From assembly GCF_030070105.1 (NCBI RefSeq), contig NZ_JASJOO010000003.1, forward strand, positions 171,155 through 235,154: a DNA stretch of 64,000 nucleotides, in the 5' to 3' direction. Source of the DNA: Bermanella sp. WJH001. GTDB lineage: Bacteria; Pseudomonadota; Gammaproteobacteria; Pseudomonadales; Oceanobacteraceae. The position numbers and the translations under genes were made by a program. Below are positions 18,899 to 26,764 of the stretch, in pieces. How positions within the stretch are numbered: position 1 is the stretch's first letter; each line of letters opens with the position of its first letter. A model generated the notes under the pieces. The model saw only the letters and a list, made by a program, of their open reading frames with translations, ran no database searches and was not told the DNA's origin.

Positions 18899-19725
18899 CA
18901 ACAAAACAAAATCCTAAGTTTCCAGAGGGCATCAACACATCACAAGAACAGCCATTAAAAGAATTTTTTCTACTGGTGACTGGGGTTGTGCTAACCATCG
19001 TTGTGTTTGTGGCTTGCGTGACATACTTTGCACAAGCCCTTTCCCCTTATATTCCGTTTGCGTGGGAGAAATCTTGGGTGTCGTCTGTGGTTATTCAAGC
19101 AGATGAAGCAGAAGAAGAAAATCAAATCATGCAAGAGGCACAGATCGCCTTGCAAGACTTATTGCACAAACTCGCACCGCAAAATCAAATCGATATTAGT
19201 TATAACGTGCAGCTACTTGATGATGACACGCCAAATGCATTTGCTACCCTTGGCGGACAAATCTTTGTGACCACAGGTTTAATTAAAAATATTAAAAGTG
19301 AAAATGGTTTAGCCATGGTACTGGCCCATGAAATGGCCCATATTCAACACCGCCACCCCATTCAATCATTAAGCCGCGGGTTGATTATTCAATTAGTAAG
19401 CGCCATGATTTTTTCTGATAGCTCAGCCGGTACATTATTAAATCAAGCTGGGCTCATAACCTTGCTGCGCTTTAATCGTGATATGGAAAGAGAAGCTGAC
19501 ACCTCTGCTCTGAGAACCATTGGCGAAATTTATGGCCACACCCAAGGTGCTGATGAATTCTTTACTGCCATGCTTAACGAACATGGCAATGATTTAAGCG
19601 TTGAGTTTTTTAATACCCACCCTAACACACAATCACGAATTGATGCCCTTCGTTCTAATCCTATGCTGCATGGGAAATTAACACCTCTAACATCAAGTCT
19701 ATCTAACATAAAAAATAAATTTTAA
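18895..19725 (+). CDS. M48 family membrane-anchored metalloprotease
   Basis: This 276-residue protein has one membrane helix (FFLLVTGVVLTIVVFVACVT, residues about 24-43) and a zinc-protease domain. The M48 motif HEMAH (residues 145-149, LAHEMAHIQHRHP) and the downstream zinc ligand Glu in MEREAD are both present. NTHPNTQSRI matches the C-terminal His-containing motif of the family. M48 proteases such as BepA, LoiP and HtpX degrade misassembled envelope proteins. Unlike HtpX it has a single anchor, so the catalytic domain probably lies in the periplasm. It is translationally coupled to the YbjQ-like gene upstream. Confidence 0.93.
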   Translation: MTTKQNPKFPEGINTSQEQPLKEFFLLVTGVVLTIVVFVACVTYFAQALSPYIPFAWEKSWVSSVVIQADEAEEENQIMQEAQIALQDLLHKLAPQNQIDISYNVQLLDDDTPNAFATLGGQIFVTTGLIKNIKSENGLAMVLAHEMAHIQHRHPIQSLSRGLIIQLVSAMIFSDSSAGTLLNQAGLITLLRFNRDMEREADTSALRTIGEIYGHTQGADEFFTAMLNEHGNDLSVEFFNTHPNTQSRIDALRSNPMLHGKLTPLTSSLSNIKNKF

Positions 19726-19749
19726 AACAATAAAAAATCAAGGATGAGA

Positions 19750-21054
19750 ATGCTTTTTTTAAAATATACATATCTAGTCATATTTTTCTGGTCAATTTCG
19801 ACCAATGCTTTTCCCGAAATGCACAATTATAAAGATTTACAACCCCTTGACGACAATGAAGCGCTGGATATAAGTATAATAAGTATGGGTAAAGACACAG
19901 AGTTTTCTAGACCGATATCAGATTATTTGTCTATATCAGAATCTGAACAGGAAAAACTAGATCAATGCTTAAAAGAAAAAGCAAAATTAATATTCACAGA
20001 TAACTTTGATAGTTTTAACAAAACATGTATGAGCGCCTTCAACATGAACATAGCTGATGCTGGTTACATACTGGGAAGTGAGTTGATGCATGGTGAGTGG
20101 ATACCACCAAATGAAGATCAAGCAGTTGAATTATTAATGTCTTCAGCAAAGATGGGGAGCAGAGAATCTAAGCGCCTTCTTACTAACTACTTAACCGACC
20201 CAATTATCGCGATCAATGATTACCAATCAGCATTAGAATTTGCCAAAGAATTAGAAAAAAGCGGCTATCAATGGGATATTTATCGCTCTGCAAGCTTGCA
20301 TACCGCCTATGGTACACGCAATGAAGCACAGGAGTACTATGAAGTATTAATTGAAATGGCTACCAAAGGAAACCAAGAAGCAAGTATCAGTGCAGCTCTT
20401 TCTAGAATCAAATATGGCTACCTTCATGATTTAACTATTGCAAAACAGCTATTTAGTAACGCAGATGTAGGCAGCCATAATAAGTATTCATTTCTTCCAG
20501 TTCTAATTGACATCATGGAGGATGACCTTATCGCAGCAAGAAAAAAACTAAACACATGCCAATCACTTAGTGCGACATGCAATATGCTTTATTACAAGTT
20601 TATTGTTTATGGCATTGGAGGCCCTAAAGATTTAGAGGAAGCTAATGAAATACTCGAAAGAGGCTTTGAAAAATGGCCAAGGAGAACGGCTAATAATTAT
20701 GCATGGGAAAAATCCATAGCATCAGACGCCCCTTTATTTAATCCATCTGCCGCACTTAAAGCATTAAAATATATCCCTGAAAGACTTAAACAGGTACATT
20801 ATATTAAAGACACTATCGCTGCGGTTTATGCCGCGAATAATAGTTTTGAAAAAGCAATAGAATTGCAATCTGAAGTATTAGAAAGTATTAGCACAAATAA
20901 ACCAAATAAACGATACGAAGGTTTTATCCAAAGATTGAATAGCTATAAAAATAAAAAAAGGTGGATAGAGCCAAACAACAATGAAGATTTTATAGCCGGA
21001 ATCAAAGGATTCACAAGTACAACTGATACTCAAAGAGAGCTAACGAGCATTTAG
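19750..21054 (+). CDS. Secreted Sel1/TPR-like repeat protein of unknown function
   Basis: The 434-residue protein begins with a signal peptide (LKYTYLVIFFWSISTNAF) and then consists of helical hairpins. One unit (ADAGYILGSELMHGEW, then NEDQAVELLMSSAKMGS) is typical of Sel1-like repeats, which mediate protein contacts. The ATG at 19750 is preferred because AAGG lies six bases before it; an ATG at 19744 is too close to that site. The gene is more AT-rich than its neighbours and is 24 bases behind the protease, so probably in the same operon. A weak hairpin follows. Its role is unknown. Confidence 0.75.
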   Translation: MLFLKYTYLVIFFWSISTNAFPEMHNYKDLQPLDDNEALDISIISMGKDTEFSRPISDYLSISESEQEKLDQCLKEKAKLIFTDNFDSFNKTCMSAFNMNIADAGYILGSELMHGEWIPPNEDQAVELLMSSAKMGSRESKRLLTNYLTDPIIAINDYQSALEFAKELEKSGYQWDIYRSASLHTAYGTRNEAQEYYEVLIEMATKGNQEASISAALSRIKYGYLHDLTIAKQLFSNADVGSHNKYSFLPVLIDIMEDDLIAARKKLNTCQSLSATCNMLYYKFIVYGIGGPKDLEEANEILERGFEKWPRRTANNYAWEKSIASDAPLFNPSAALKALKYIPERLKQVHYIKDTIAAVYAANNSFEKAIELQSEVLESISTNKPNKRYEGFIQRLNSYKNKKRWIEPNNNEDFIAGIKGFTSTTDTQRELTSI

Positions 21055-21059
21055 TATTA

Positions 21060-21076
21060 GGGCCCTTAATGGGCCC
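21060..21076. terminator. Short GGGCCC hairpin between convergent genes
   Basis: GGGCCC is repeated around loop TTAAT, giving a 6-bp stem between the stops of the convergent genes. It lacks a T-run, so it is a weak candidate terminator. Confidence 0.35.
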
Positions 21077-21096
21077 ATAATTATTACTCTTCTATT

Positions 21097-22857
21097 TTAA
21101 CTACGCGCTTCAACATAGCGGTTTTCTAAGAAGCTACCATAGCCTTTTTCTTTACCAAGACTTTCAGTAAAATAATCACCTTTTTTGTAGGCAACTTTAC
21201 CATTGATAATGGTCACATCAACGGCCTCGTCATTGCGTTTCACTAAACGGTCAACCCCAAAGCCTTCCATAGGCGCTTCACTGATACCATCTACATCTTC
21301 ATTCAAACCCTGTGGATTCACAATGACTACGTCGGCGCGATCTCCCTCACGAATGTGACCGGCATCCAACCCAAACCAATCCGCTAAATCAGCCGTGAGT
21401 TTATGCACACCCTTTGCAACCGTCATAAAGGGTTTACCTTCTAGCTGTGCATCACGTACATATTTTAAAAAGCGAAGCGGAAAGTTATACATGGCTAACG
21501 AGCGTATATGGGCACCTGAATCACCAAAACCCACATGGGTGTATGGGCTATTTAATAATTTATGCATAATCTGCGGGCGGTGATTACCGTAATTGGTTTT
21601 CCACTTTAGCTCTTTTTTGTATTTGGTTGCTAGGTCAAAATAGGCATCCACAGGATCAACACCATAGGTTTTACCCACCTGTTCAAAATTTTTGCCAATT
21701 AAGGTTTTATCTGGGCAATCGGTGATCCAGCCATCACTAAAATCACGATGCCATAACCCAACGGTGAATATTTCACTCACATGTTTTTTAAATTGGGCAC
21801 GAAACTCTGCTTCATTAATTTTTTTATACAAGGATACTTCGTCTTTCATCATGTCGCGTAACAATGCACCAGTTTCAAATTCTTCAAAGGCGTTGACTTC
21901 TAATCCTTCTAAATGAATGGTGAATGGCGCTGAAAGCGTTTGCCAGCGAAAGTTACCGCGTAATAATTTGTTAGCGATGAAACCACTTACACGGGTAATA
22001 CGATGCAAAAACGGGTTCGATTTTAAATCCAGTGCTGTCAACATGGTGACTTTCATAGGTCGGCGAAATAAACCATGGGCTTGCCATAAAAAACCAAATA
22101 CATTTACTTTTTTAACCGCATCTGGTGCACCTTGCAGAATAGCATTTCGGCGACGTAAAATTTTAAATAAGCGTTTAAATTCCCACCATGAAGAAAACGT
22201 CGACGGCAATGGGCGTGACCAAGCACGATCACCATCTAGCTTATCTAGTTTTGTTGTCATCATCGACATACCTAGACAGCCCGCATCTAATGCTTCTTCT
22301 AGCATTTTTTCCATGGCTTGCATTTCTATTTCTGTGGGCTTGGCATCACTGGTAGCGCGCTCGATACCCATGGCAGCCACACGCATGTCAGAGTGTCCGA
22401 TGAACGAGCAAATATTTGGCCCTAAAGGTTGGTTATCATAAAATTCGCGATAGCCTTTGGCGTCTTGCCATTTTTTCTTTTCAAGCAATATAGGTAAAAC
22501 CGCTTCACGGGGTACTGCTTCAACACGGGTAAACAAATCTGAACAATCTTCCGCATCCGCATTCACCATTGAAATAGAACAAGAACCTATGGCGATACTG
22601 GTGACACCATGGCGTACCGATTCTTTAAGTGCTGGGCTGGCTACGACCTCTGCATCGTAGTGGCTATGAATCTCTAAAAAACCAGGGGTTACCCATTTAT
22701 CTTTTGCATCAAATACTTCAGCGGCATCTCCTTCATTTAACGGCGTTGCACTGACCTTTAATATTTTACCGTCTTTGATTGCCACATCCGATTGAATACC
22801 TGATGTTTTATCCCCATTAAAATAAGTGCCGTTTTTAATTAAAATATCGTACTTCAT
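21097..22857 (-). CDS. D-aminoacylase/N-acyl-D-amino-acid deacylase-type amidohydrolase
   Basis: This 586-residue cytoplasmic enzyme belongs to the amidohydrolase superfamily, D-aminoacylase group. Hallmarks are YDILIKNGTYFNGD at the N-terminus, VTPGFLEIHSHYDAEV with the metal-binding HSH-type motif (about residues 65-75), and HVGFGDSGAHIRS near the C-terminus with the catalytic Asp. Members hydrolyse N-acyl-D-amino acids or related amides and hydantoin-like compounds. The start at 22857 has GAGGAG seven bases upstream. It is the last gene of a minus-strand cluster with TauE/SafE-, BASS-type and SDR genes, suggesting import and breakdown of an organic acid or acylated compound. Substrate unknown. 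Confidence 0.85.
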   Translation of the reverse strand: MKYDILIKNGTYFNGDKTSGIQSDVAIKDGKILKVSATPLNEGDAAEVFDAKDKWVTPGFLEIHSHYDAEVVASPALKESVRHGVTSIAIGSCSISMVNADAEDCSDLFTRVEAVPREAVLPILLEKKKWQDAKGYREFYDNQPLGPNICSFIGHSDMRVAAMGIERATSDAKPTEIEMQAMEKMLEEALDAGCLGMSMMTTKLDKLDGDRAWSRPLPSTFSSWWEFKRLFKILRRRNAILQGAPDAVKKVNVFGFLWQAHGLFRRPMKVTMLTALDLKSNPFLHRITRVSGFIANKLLRGNFRWQTLSAPFTIHLEGLEVNAFEEFETGALLRDMMKDEVSLYKKINEAEFRAQFKKHVSEIFTVGLWHRDFSDGWITDCPDKTLIGKNFEQVGKTYGVDPVDAYFDLATKYKKELKWKTNYGNHRPQIMHKLLNSPYTHVGFGDSGAHIRSLAMYNFPLRFLKYVRDAQLEGKPFMTVAKGVHKLTADLADWFGLDAGHIREGDRADVVIVNPQGLNEDVDGISEAPMEGFGVDRLVKRNDEAVDVTIINGKVAYKKGDYFTESLGKEKGYGSFLENRYVEARS

Positions 22858-22872
22858 AAATATTCTCCTCAC

Positions 22873-23613
22873 TTACTTTAAATAACGACTAATGATTAAA
22901 ATAACACCTGTCATTAGCAACAAGCTGTATATGGCCACCCGAAAGTGCTGTTCGTTTGTTTTTTCATGTAAGTAATTGCCAAGCTTCACTGCAACCACTA
23001 ACAACGGAATGTAAAACAGCACATTAATGAGTACAGGTTGCATGCGACCATCAATTAAAAAGGCCACCGTCAGCAATGCATTTAACGTAAACCAAACAAA
23101 TACCATGGTGGCTCTAAAGCGCGCTTTATCAATTTGTGTTCCTGCAATCGCATACACCAATAACGGGCCACCACTTGCAAACAACCCATGAGTAATGCCT
23201 GCGCCAAATGTAATGGTTTTTGTTAACCATAAAGGCCGATTTACATCTTTGTGTTGGTGATACATACGCCATAGCTCCCGCGCGGCAAACCAAACAATTA
23301 ACAAGCCAAATACTTGTTTTAAAATCACATCATCAAAATAGGGTTTCGCAAAATATCCCGCCAACGTGCCCAAAAACATGCCTGGCAAAATGACGGTTAG
23401 CAGTAATTTTCTATCGATGCTTTTTCTATTTTTAAATGCCAGCACACTGGTCATGCAAATATTTAACGCTACCAATATGGGTAAAATTTTATCGAAGGGT
23501 AAATACAACACACCCAATGACAATGCAATCACAATACTGCCAGAACCCGTCACCGCTTCTAAGGTATACGCCAGTAAAATAATGCAACCAAATAAAATCC
23601 AAAGTAATTCCAT
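22873..23613 (-). CDS. TauE/SafE family membrane transporter
   Basis: This 246-residue integral membrane protein has about seven or eight predicted helices and the TauE/SafE (former DUF81) pattern. LEAVTGSGSIVIALSLGVLY occupies the N-terminal repeat and TFGAGITHGLFASGGPLLVY the matching C-terminal repeat. Family members export sulfite, sulfoacetate or other small organic anions. The gene ends 15 bases before the amidohydrolase start, so the two are almost certainly co-transcribed. The substrate is probably linked to the neighbouring amidohydrolase or SDR enzyme, but cannot be named. Confidence 0.88.
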   Translation of the reverse strand: MELLWILFGCIILLAYTLEAVTGSGSIVIALSLGVLYLPFDKILPILVALNICMTSVLAFKNRKSIDRKLLLTVILPGMFLGTLAGYFAKPYFDDVILKQVFGLLIVWFAARELWRMYHQHKDVNRPLWLTKTITFGAGITHGLFASGGPLLVYAIAGTQIDKARFRATMVFVWFTLNALLTVAFLIDGRMQPVLINVLFYIPLLVVAVKLGNYLHEKTNEQHFRVAIYSLLLMTGVILIISRYLK

Positions 23614-23648
23614 AACACTCTCATTTATCCCAACATATTGGGCTTAAT

Positions 23649-24581
23649 TTATATCTTGGCAGTATTCACTTCGCTTAATTGAGCGCTGCCATCTTTAATG
23701 GGCATACGCGACCAAATAAACGAAAGCACTAATCCACTCACCAGATGCCACACACCCCAAAATGCTGCGATTAATAACATGCCAGACGCCTGCGGAAAGA
23801 ATGTAAAAATAATAACCAATGCTAGCGCTCCGTTTTGAATGCCCACTTCTAAAGCAATGGCTCGACGGTCTGCTATGGGTAATTTAGCCGCCATGGCTCC
23901 CAGATAACCGATGGTAATGGCGATAGCGTTATGCGCCACCACCAACCAAAAGAACAAATCAAAATATTCTAAAAACTGTTTTGTATTTTTCGCAAACGCT
24001 ATGCCCGCCAATGCCATCATCAAGATCATGGCAAAAATCTTTAGAGGGGATTCTATTTTCTTAGAAAGGTTTGGAAATCTTGGCCCTGCAAACATGCCTA
24101 GTAGCAGTGGCACGCCTAATACCAATAACACCAATAACAGTAGCCCCACCGGGTCCATTGAAATTTCAGTAAGTAACGGGCGGGTATTTGGATTTAAATA
24201 CGCATACAAGGCAAAGTTAAACGGCGTCATGACGCTGGCTGCAATACTCGATACCCCAGTCATGCTAACCGAAACGGCAACATTGCCTTTTGCCATCCAA
24301 GTCATGATGTTTGAAAAGGTACCACCCGGACATGAGGCCACTAAAATCATGCCCAGTGATAACATGGGGTCAATATTCATAATAATAGTGACCAGGCACG
24401 TCACCGCGGGCAGTAATAAAAACTGACAGAACATCCCAATCATGGGTGCTTTTGGATTAAGAAAAATGCGTTTGAAGTCTGATGTTCTTAATTCAAGTGA
24501 TACACCAAACATCATAATGGCAATCATGACATTTAGTGCAATTAAGCTTTCGGGGTTAAACTCGATGGTAACCGGATCCAT
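23649..24581 (-). CDS. BASS-family (bile acid:sodium symporter-like) transporter
   Basis: The 310-residue membrane protein has about nine or ten helices. It shows the BASS signature in the fourth helix region (LVASCPGGTFSNIMTWMAKG, residues about 81-100) and LEVGIQNGALALVI in the second half, corresponding to the two crossed, sodium-binding motifs. Bacterial members import organic acids such as pantoate, pyruvate-like acids or sulfonated compounds with sodium. It lies 35 bases upstream of the TauE/SafE gene on the same strand. Pairing of a BASS importer with a TauE/SafE exporter and two enzymes suggests uptake of one anion and release of another. Confidence 0.88.
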   Translation of the reverse strand: MDPVTIEFNPESLIALNVMIAIMMFGVSLELRTSDFKRIFLNPKAPMIGMFCQFLLLPAVTCLVTIIMNIDPMLSLGMILVASCPGGTFSNIMTWMAKGNVAVSVSMTGVSSIAASVMTPFNFALYAYLNPNTRPLLTEISMDPVGLLLLVLLVLGVPLLLGMFAGPRFPNLSKKIESPLKIFAMILMMALAGIAFAKNTKQFLEYFDLFFWLVVAHNAIAITIGYLGAMAAKLPIADRRAIALEVGIQNGALALVIIFTFFPQASGMLLIAAFWGVWHLVSGLVLSFIWSRMPIKDGSAQLSEVNTAKI

Positions 24582-24611
24582 ACTTCGCCCTCTTTTTTAT
24601 TTTTATTTTTT

Positions 24612-25415
24612 CTAAGATTTTAATTCGCTGGCAAATTTCTTTGTCATACTTTTCAAAAAGACTGTCGGTATGATTTTATAAAGCACAGATGCAAACCAAG
24701 TAAACTTATCAGGAAAAAGCCGCTCTTTACCGTTTTTATGAGCTTTTATAATGTAATTGGCCACATCATCTGCCGAGCCCATGCCGCCCACCATAGAACG
24801 TTTATGTGTGGCTTTATTGCCGTCATGACCAAGCGCATTGGTTTCAATGGGGGTATCTAAAAAACTAGGGTAAACCATTAAAATGTTCACCTTATGCTGT
24901 CGCACTTCACATCGCATGACTTCAAAAAATTGGTGTAATGCACTTTTAGCCGCACAATAACCTGCTCGCCCCAGCACCGGCATCCAACCAGCCATTGAAC
25001 TGATATTAATAATGGTGCCTTGTGATTTTTTGAGTAATTCAAACACCGCCAGTGTTAACTCAACAGGCCCTTGATAATCTACCGCCATGACTTTTTTGAA
25101 TACTTGCGGATCTGTTTTTTCAACCAATGAACGATGAGTAATGCCTGCGTTATTGATCAGCACATCCAGTCGACCAAATTTTTGCTGAACTTGATTCGCT
25201 AATTCATGAATGGCGTGAGTGTCGGTAATATCCACCACGAGACTAAAAATAGACTCAGGGTCATTAAGTATCATTACCCGCTCAGCTAAAAGCTTGGCTT
25301 GAATATCCACCATCACAATGGCATAACCCATGGCATGATAACCCTGAGTTAATGACCACCCTAATCCACTAGCGGCACCTGTAATCAATATAACTTTTTG
25401 CACTGATTGACTCAT
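24612..25415 (-). CDS. Short-chain dehydrogenase/reductase (SDR)
   Basis: This 267-residue classical SDR has the cofactor motif TGAASGLG (about residues 12-19), NNAG (about 88-91) and catalytic Ser with YCAAK (Tyr and Lys near 155 and 159). The acidic residue after beta-2 (MVDIQAK) points to NAD(H). The C-terminal tail (FTWFASVLYKIIPTVFLKSM) is hydrophobic, as in SDRs attached to membranes or acting on lipid-like substrates. It is the first gene of the four-gene minus-strand cluster, 30 bases before the BASS transporter. A MITE-like element lies just upstream. Confidence 0.93.
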   Translation of the reverse strand: MSQSVQKVILITGAASGLGWSLTQGYHAMGYAIVMVDIQAKLLAERVMILNDPESIFSLVVDITDTHAIHELANQVQQKFGRLDVLINNAGITHRSLVEKTDPQVFKKVMAVDYQGPVELTLAVFELLKKSQGTIINISSMAGWMPVLGRAGYCAAKSALHQFFEVMRCEVRQHKVNILMVYPSFLDTPIETNALGHDGNKATHKRSMVGGMGSADDVANYIIKAHKNGKERLFPDKFTWFASVLYKIIPTVFLKSMTKKFASELKS

Positions 25416-25521
25416 GTTACGCCCTAAATATCTCTAATTTGCATAAGATACTCATCTTGAGCAAGGCAATCTTGACTTGTGAGTCCATTTTTTGGCGTGA
25501 GATGTCAACTTTCTTCAAGGC

Positions 25522-25744
25522 CACTGCTGTCCCGTAGTTTGAAAATCAACAGATATGCAACGCCTCCCCCAAGACTCGAAGAGCGACATAGCCAACGCGA
25601 GAGGCCAGTCCCTTAATTTGTCTGATGAAACACTCCAATACAACAAAAAAGTAAAAGTGAATCCCCGATCAAAGCACTTCGCGCGTCGGGGATGACGGTT
25701 TTTAGGTTCAGGGTTTATCAAATTTTATTGGTGGGACAGCAGTG
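25522..25744. mobile_element. MITE-like element, copy 2, with 12-bp perfect terminal inverted repeats
   Basis: The 223-bp segment is bounded by CACTGCTGTCCC (25522-25533) and its exact reverse complement GGGACAGCAGTG (25733-25744). It shares its internal blocks with copy 1 at 17798-17998. An internal hairpin, ATCCCCGA (25661-25668) with TCGGGGAT (25686-25693), is present. There is no coding potential. I cannot identify an unambiguous target-site duplication. It fits a non-autonomous element moved by a transposase recognising CACTGCTGTCCC ends. Confidence 0.85.
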
Positions 25745-25787
25745 CTTTAACGCAGGTCTTTTTAGGGTCTAATCTGCGAGACAAAAA

Positions 25788-25819
25788 AAAAGCCCTGATG
25801 CTTACGCAACAGGGCTTTT
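25788..25819 (-). terminator. Intrinsic terminator of the sec operon
   Basis: A 10-bp stem (AAAAGCCCTG / CAGGGCTTTT) is followed on the minus strand by a run of T residues, 22 bases beyond the secF stop. Confidence 0.93.
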
Positions 25820-25841
25820 GAAAACTTAAAGATCTAAACCA

Positions 25842-26762
25842 CTATGGGCGGTCGTCTAGTTCTTCTTCTGTTTCTTCTGGTGGCAGTAAATCTTCACGAC
25901 TAATGTCCATATACAACAAGATATTTGCTGATACATAAATCGAAGAATACGTACCCACAACCACACCAATGGTTAAAGCAAGTGCGAAGTTATGAATCAA
26001 TTCACCGCCCACCCATAACAGTGCCAGTAGTACTAACAAGGTGGTTAATGAGGTTACCAAGGTACGACCAAGTGTTTGTGTTAACGAGCGGTTAATCACA
26101 TCAATTGGTTGCATTTGGCGAATGATACGGAAGTTTTCACGAATACGGTCAGCCACAACAATGGTATCGTTAAGTGAGTAACCAATTACCGCAAGCAGAG
26201 CTGCCAGCACGGTTAAGTCGAACTCGATTTGCATCAAGCTGAAAAAACCTAAAATAATGATTACGTCATGCATTAACGCAACCACAGCACCCACTGAAAA
26301 CTTAAACTGAAAGCGAGCCGCTACATAAATCATAACAACCGCAAGCGCTAACAATAGTGCCAAGCCGCCTTCGTCGCGTAACTCTTCACCTACTTGGGAG
26401 CCTACAAATTCAGCTCGACGCAAAACCACATCTTCTTCAGATGCATTTTGCAATACCAACAGCACTTCATCACCCAAGTTTGCACGGTACGCTTCTTTCA
26501 TGCGTACCAGCACGTCTTCTTCACTACCAAAGTGCTGCACCGTCACATCTTCGTAGCCATTTACTTCAAGGGTTTTACGAATGTCATTTACATTGGCACT
26601 GGTTTCATAGGCTACTTCAATTAAAGTACCACCCGTGAAATCTAAACCTAATTTTAAACCTTGAAAAATCAGCGAGCCGATTGAGGTTAAAATTAAAACA
26701 ATCGATAGGGCTGCTGCAATTTTACGCATGCCCATGAAGTTCATATCTTTAATTTCACTCAT
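25842..26762 (-). CDS. secF: Protein translocase subunit SecF
   Basis: The 306-residue inner-membrane protein partners SecD in the SecDF complex, which uses the proton gradient to pull proteins across the membrane after SecYEG. It has the SecF opening (FMGMRKIAAALSIVLILTSI), the LGLDFTGGT motif at about residues 37-45, and six membrane helices. VIGYSLNDTIVVADRIREN is the conserved fourth-helix motif. It starts two bases after the secD stop, in the usual yajC-secD-secF order, and ends the operon before a strong terminator. Confidence 0.98.
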   Translation of the reverse strand: MSEIKDMNFMGMRKIAAALSIVLILTSIGSLIFQGLKLGLDFTGGTLIEVAYETSANVNDIRKTLEVNGYEDVTVQHFGSEEDVLVRMKEAYRANLGDEVLLVLQNASEEDVVLRRAEFVGSQVGEELRDEGGLALLLALAVVMIYVAARFQFKFSVGAVVALMHDVIIILGFFSLMQIEFDLTVLAALLAVIGYSLNDTIVVADRIRENFRIIRQMQPIDVINRSLTQTLGRTLVTSLTTLLVLLALLWVGGELIHNFALALTIGVVVGTYSSIYVSANILLYMDISREDLLPPEETEEELDDRP

Positions 26763-26764
26763 GG

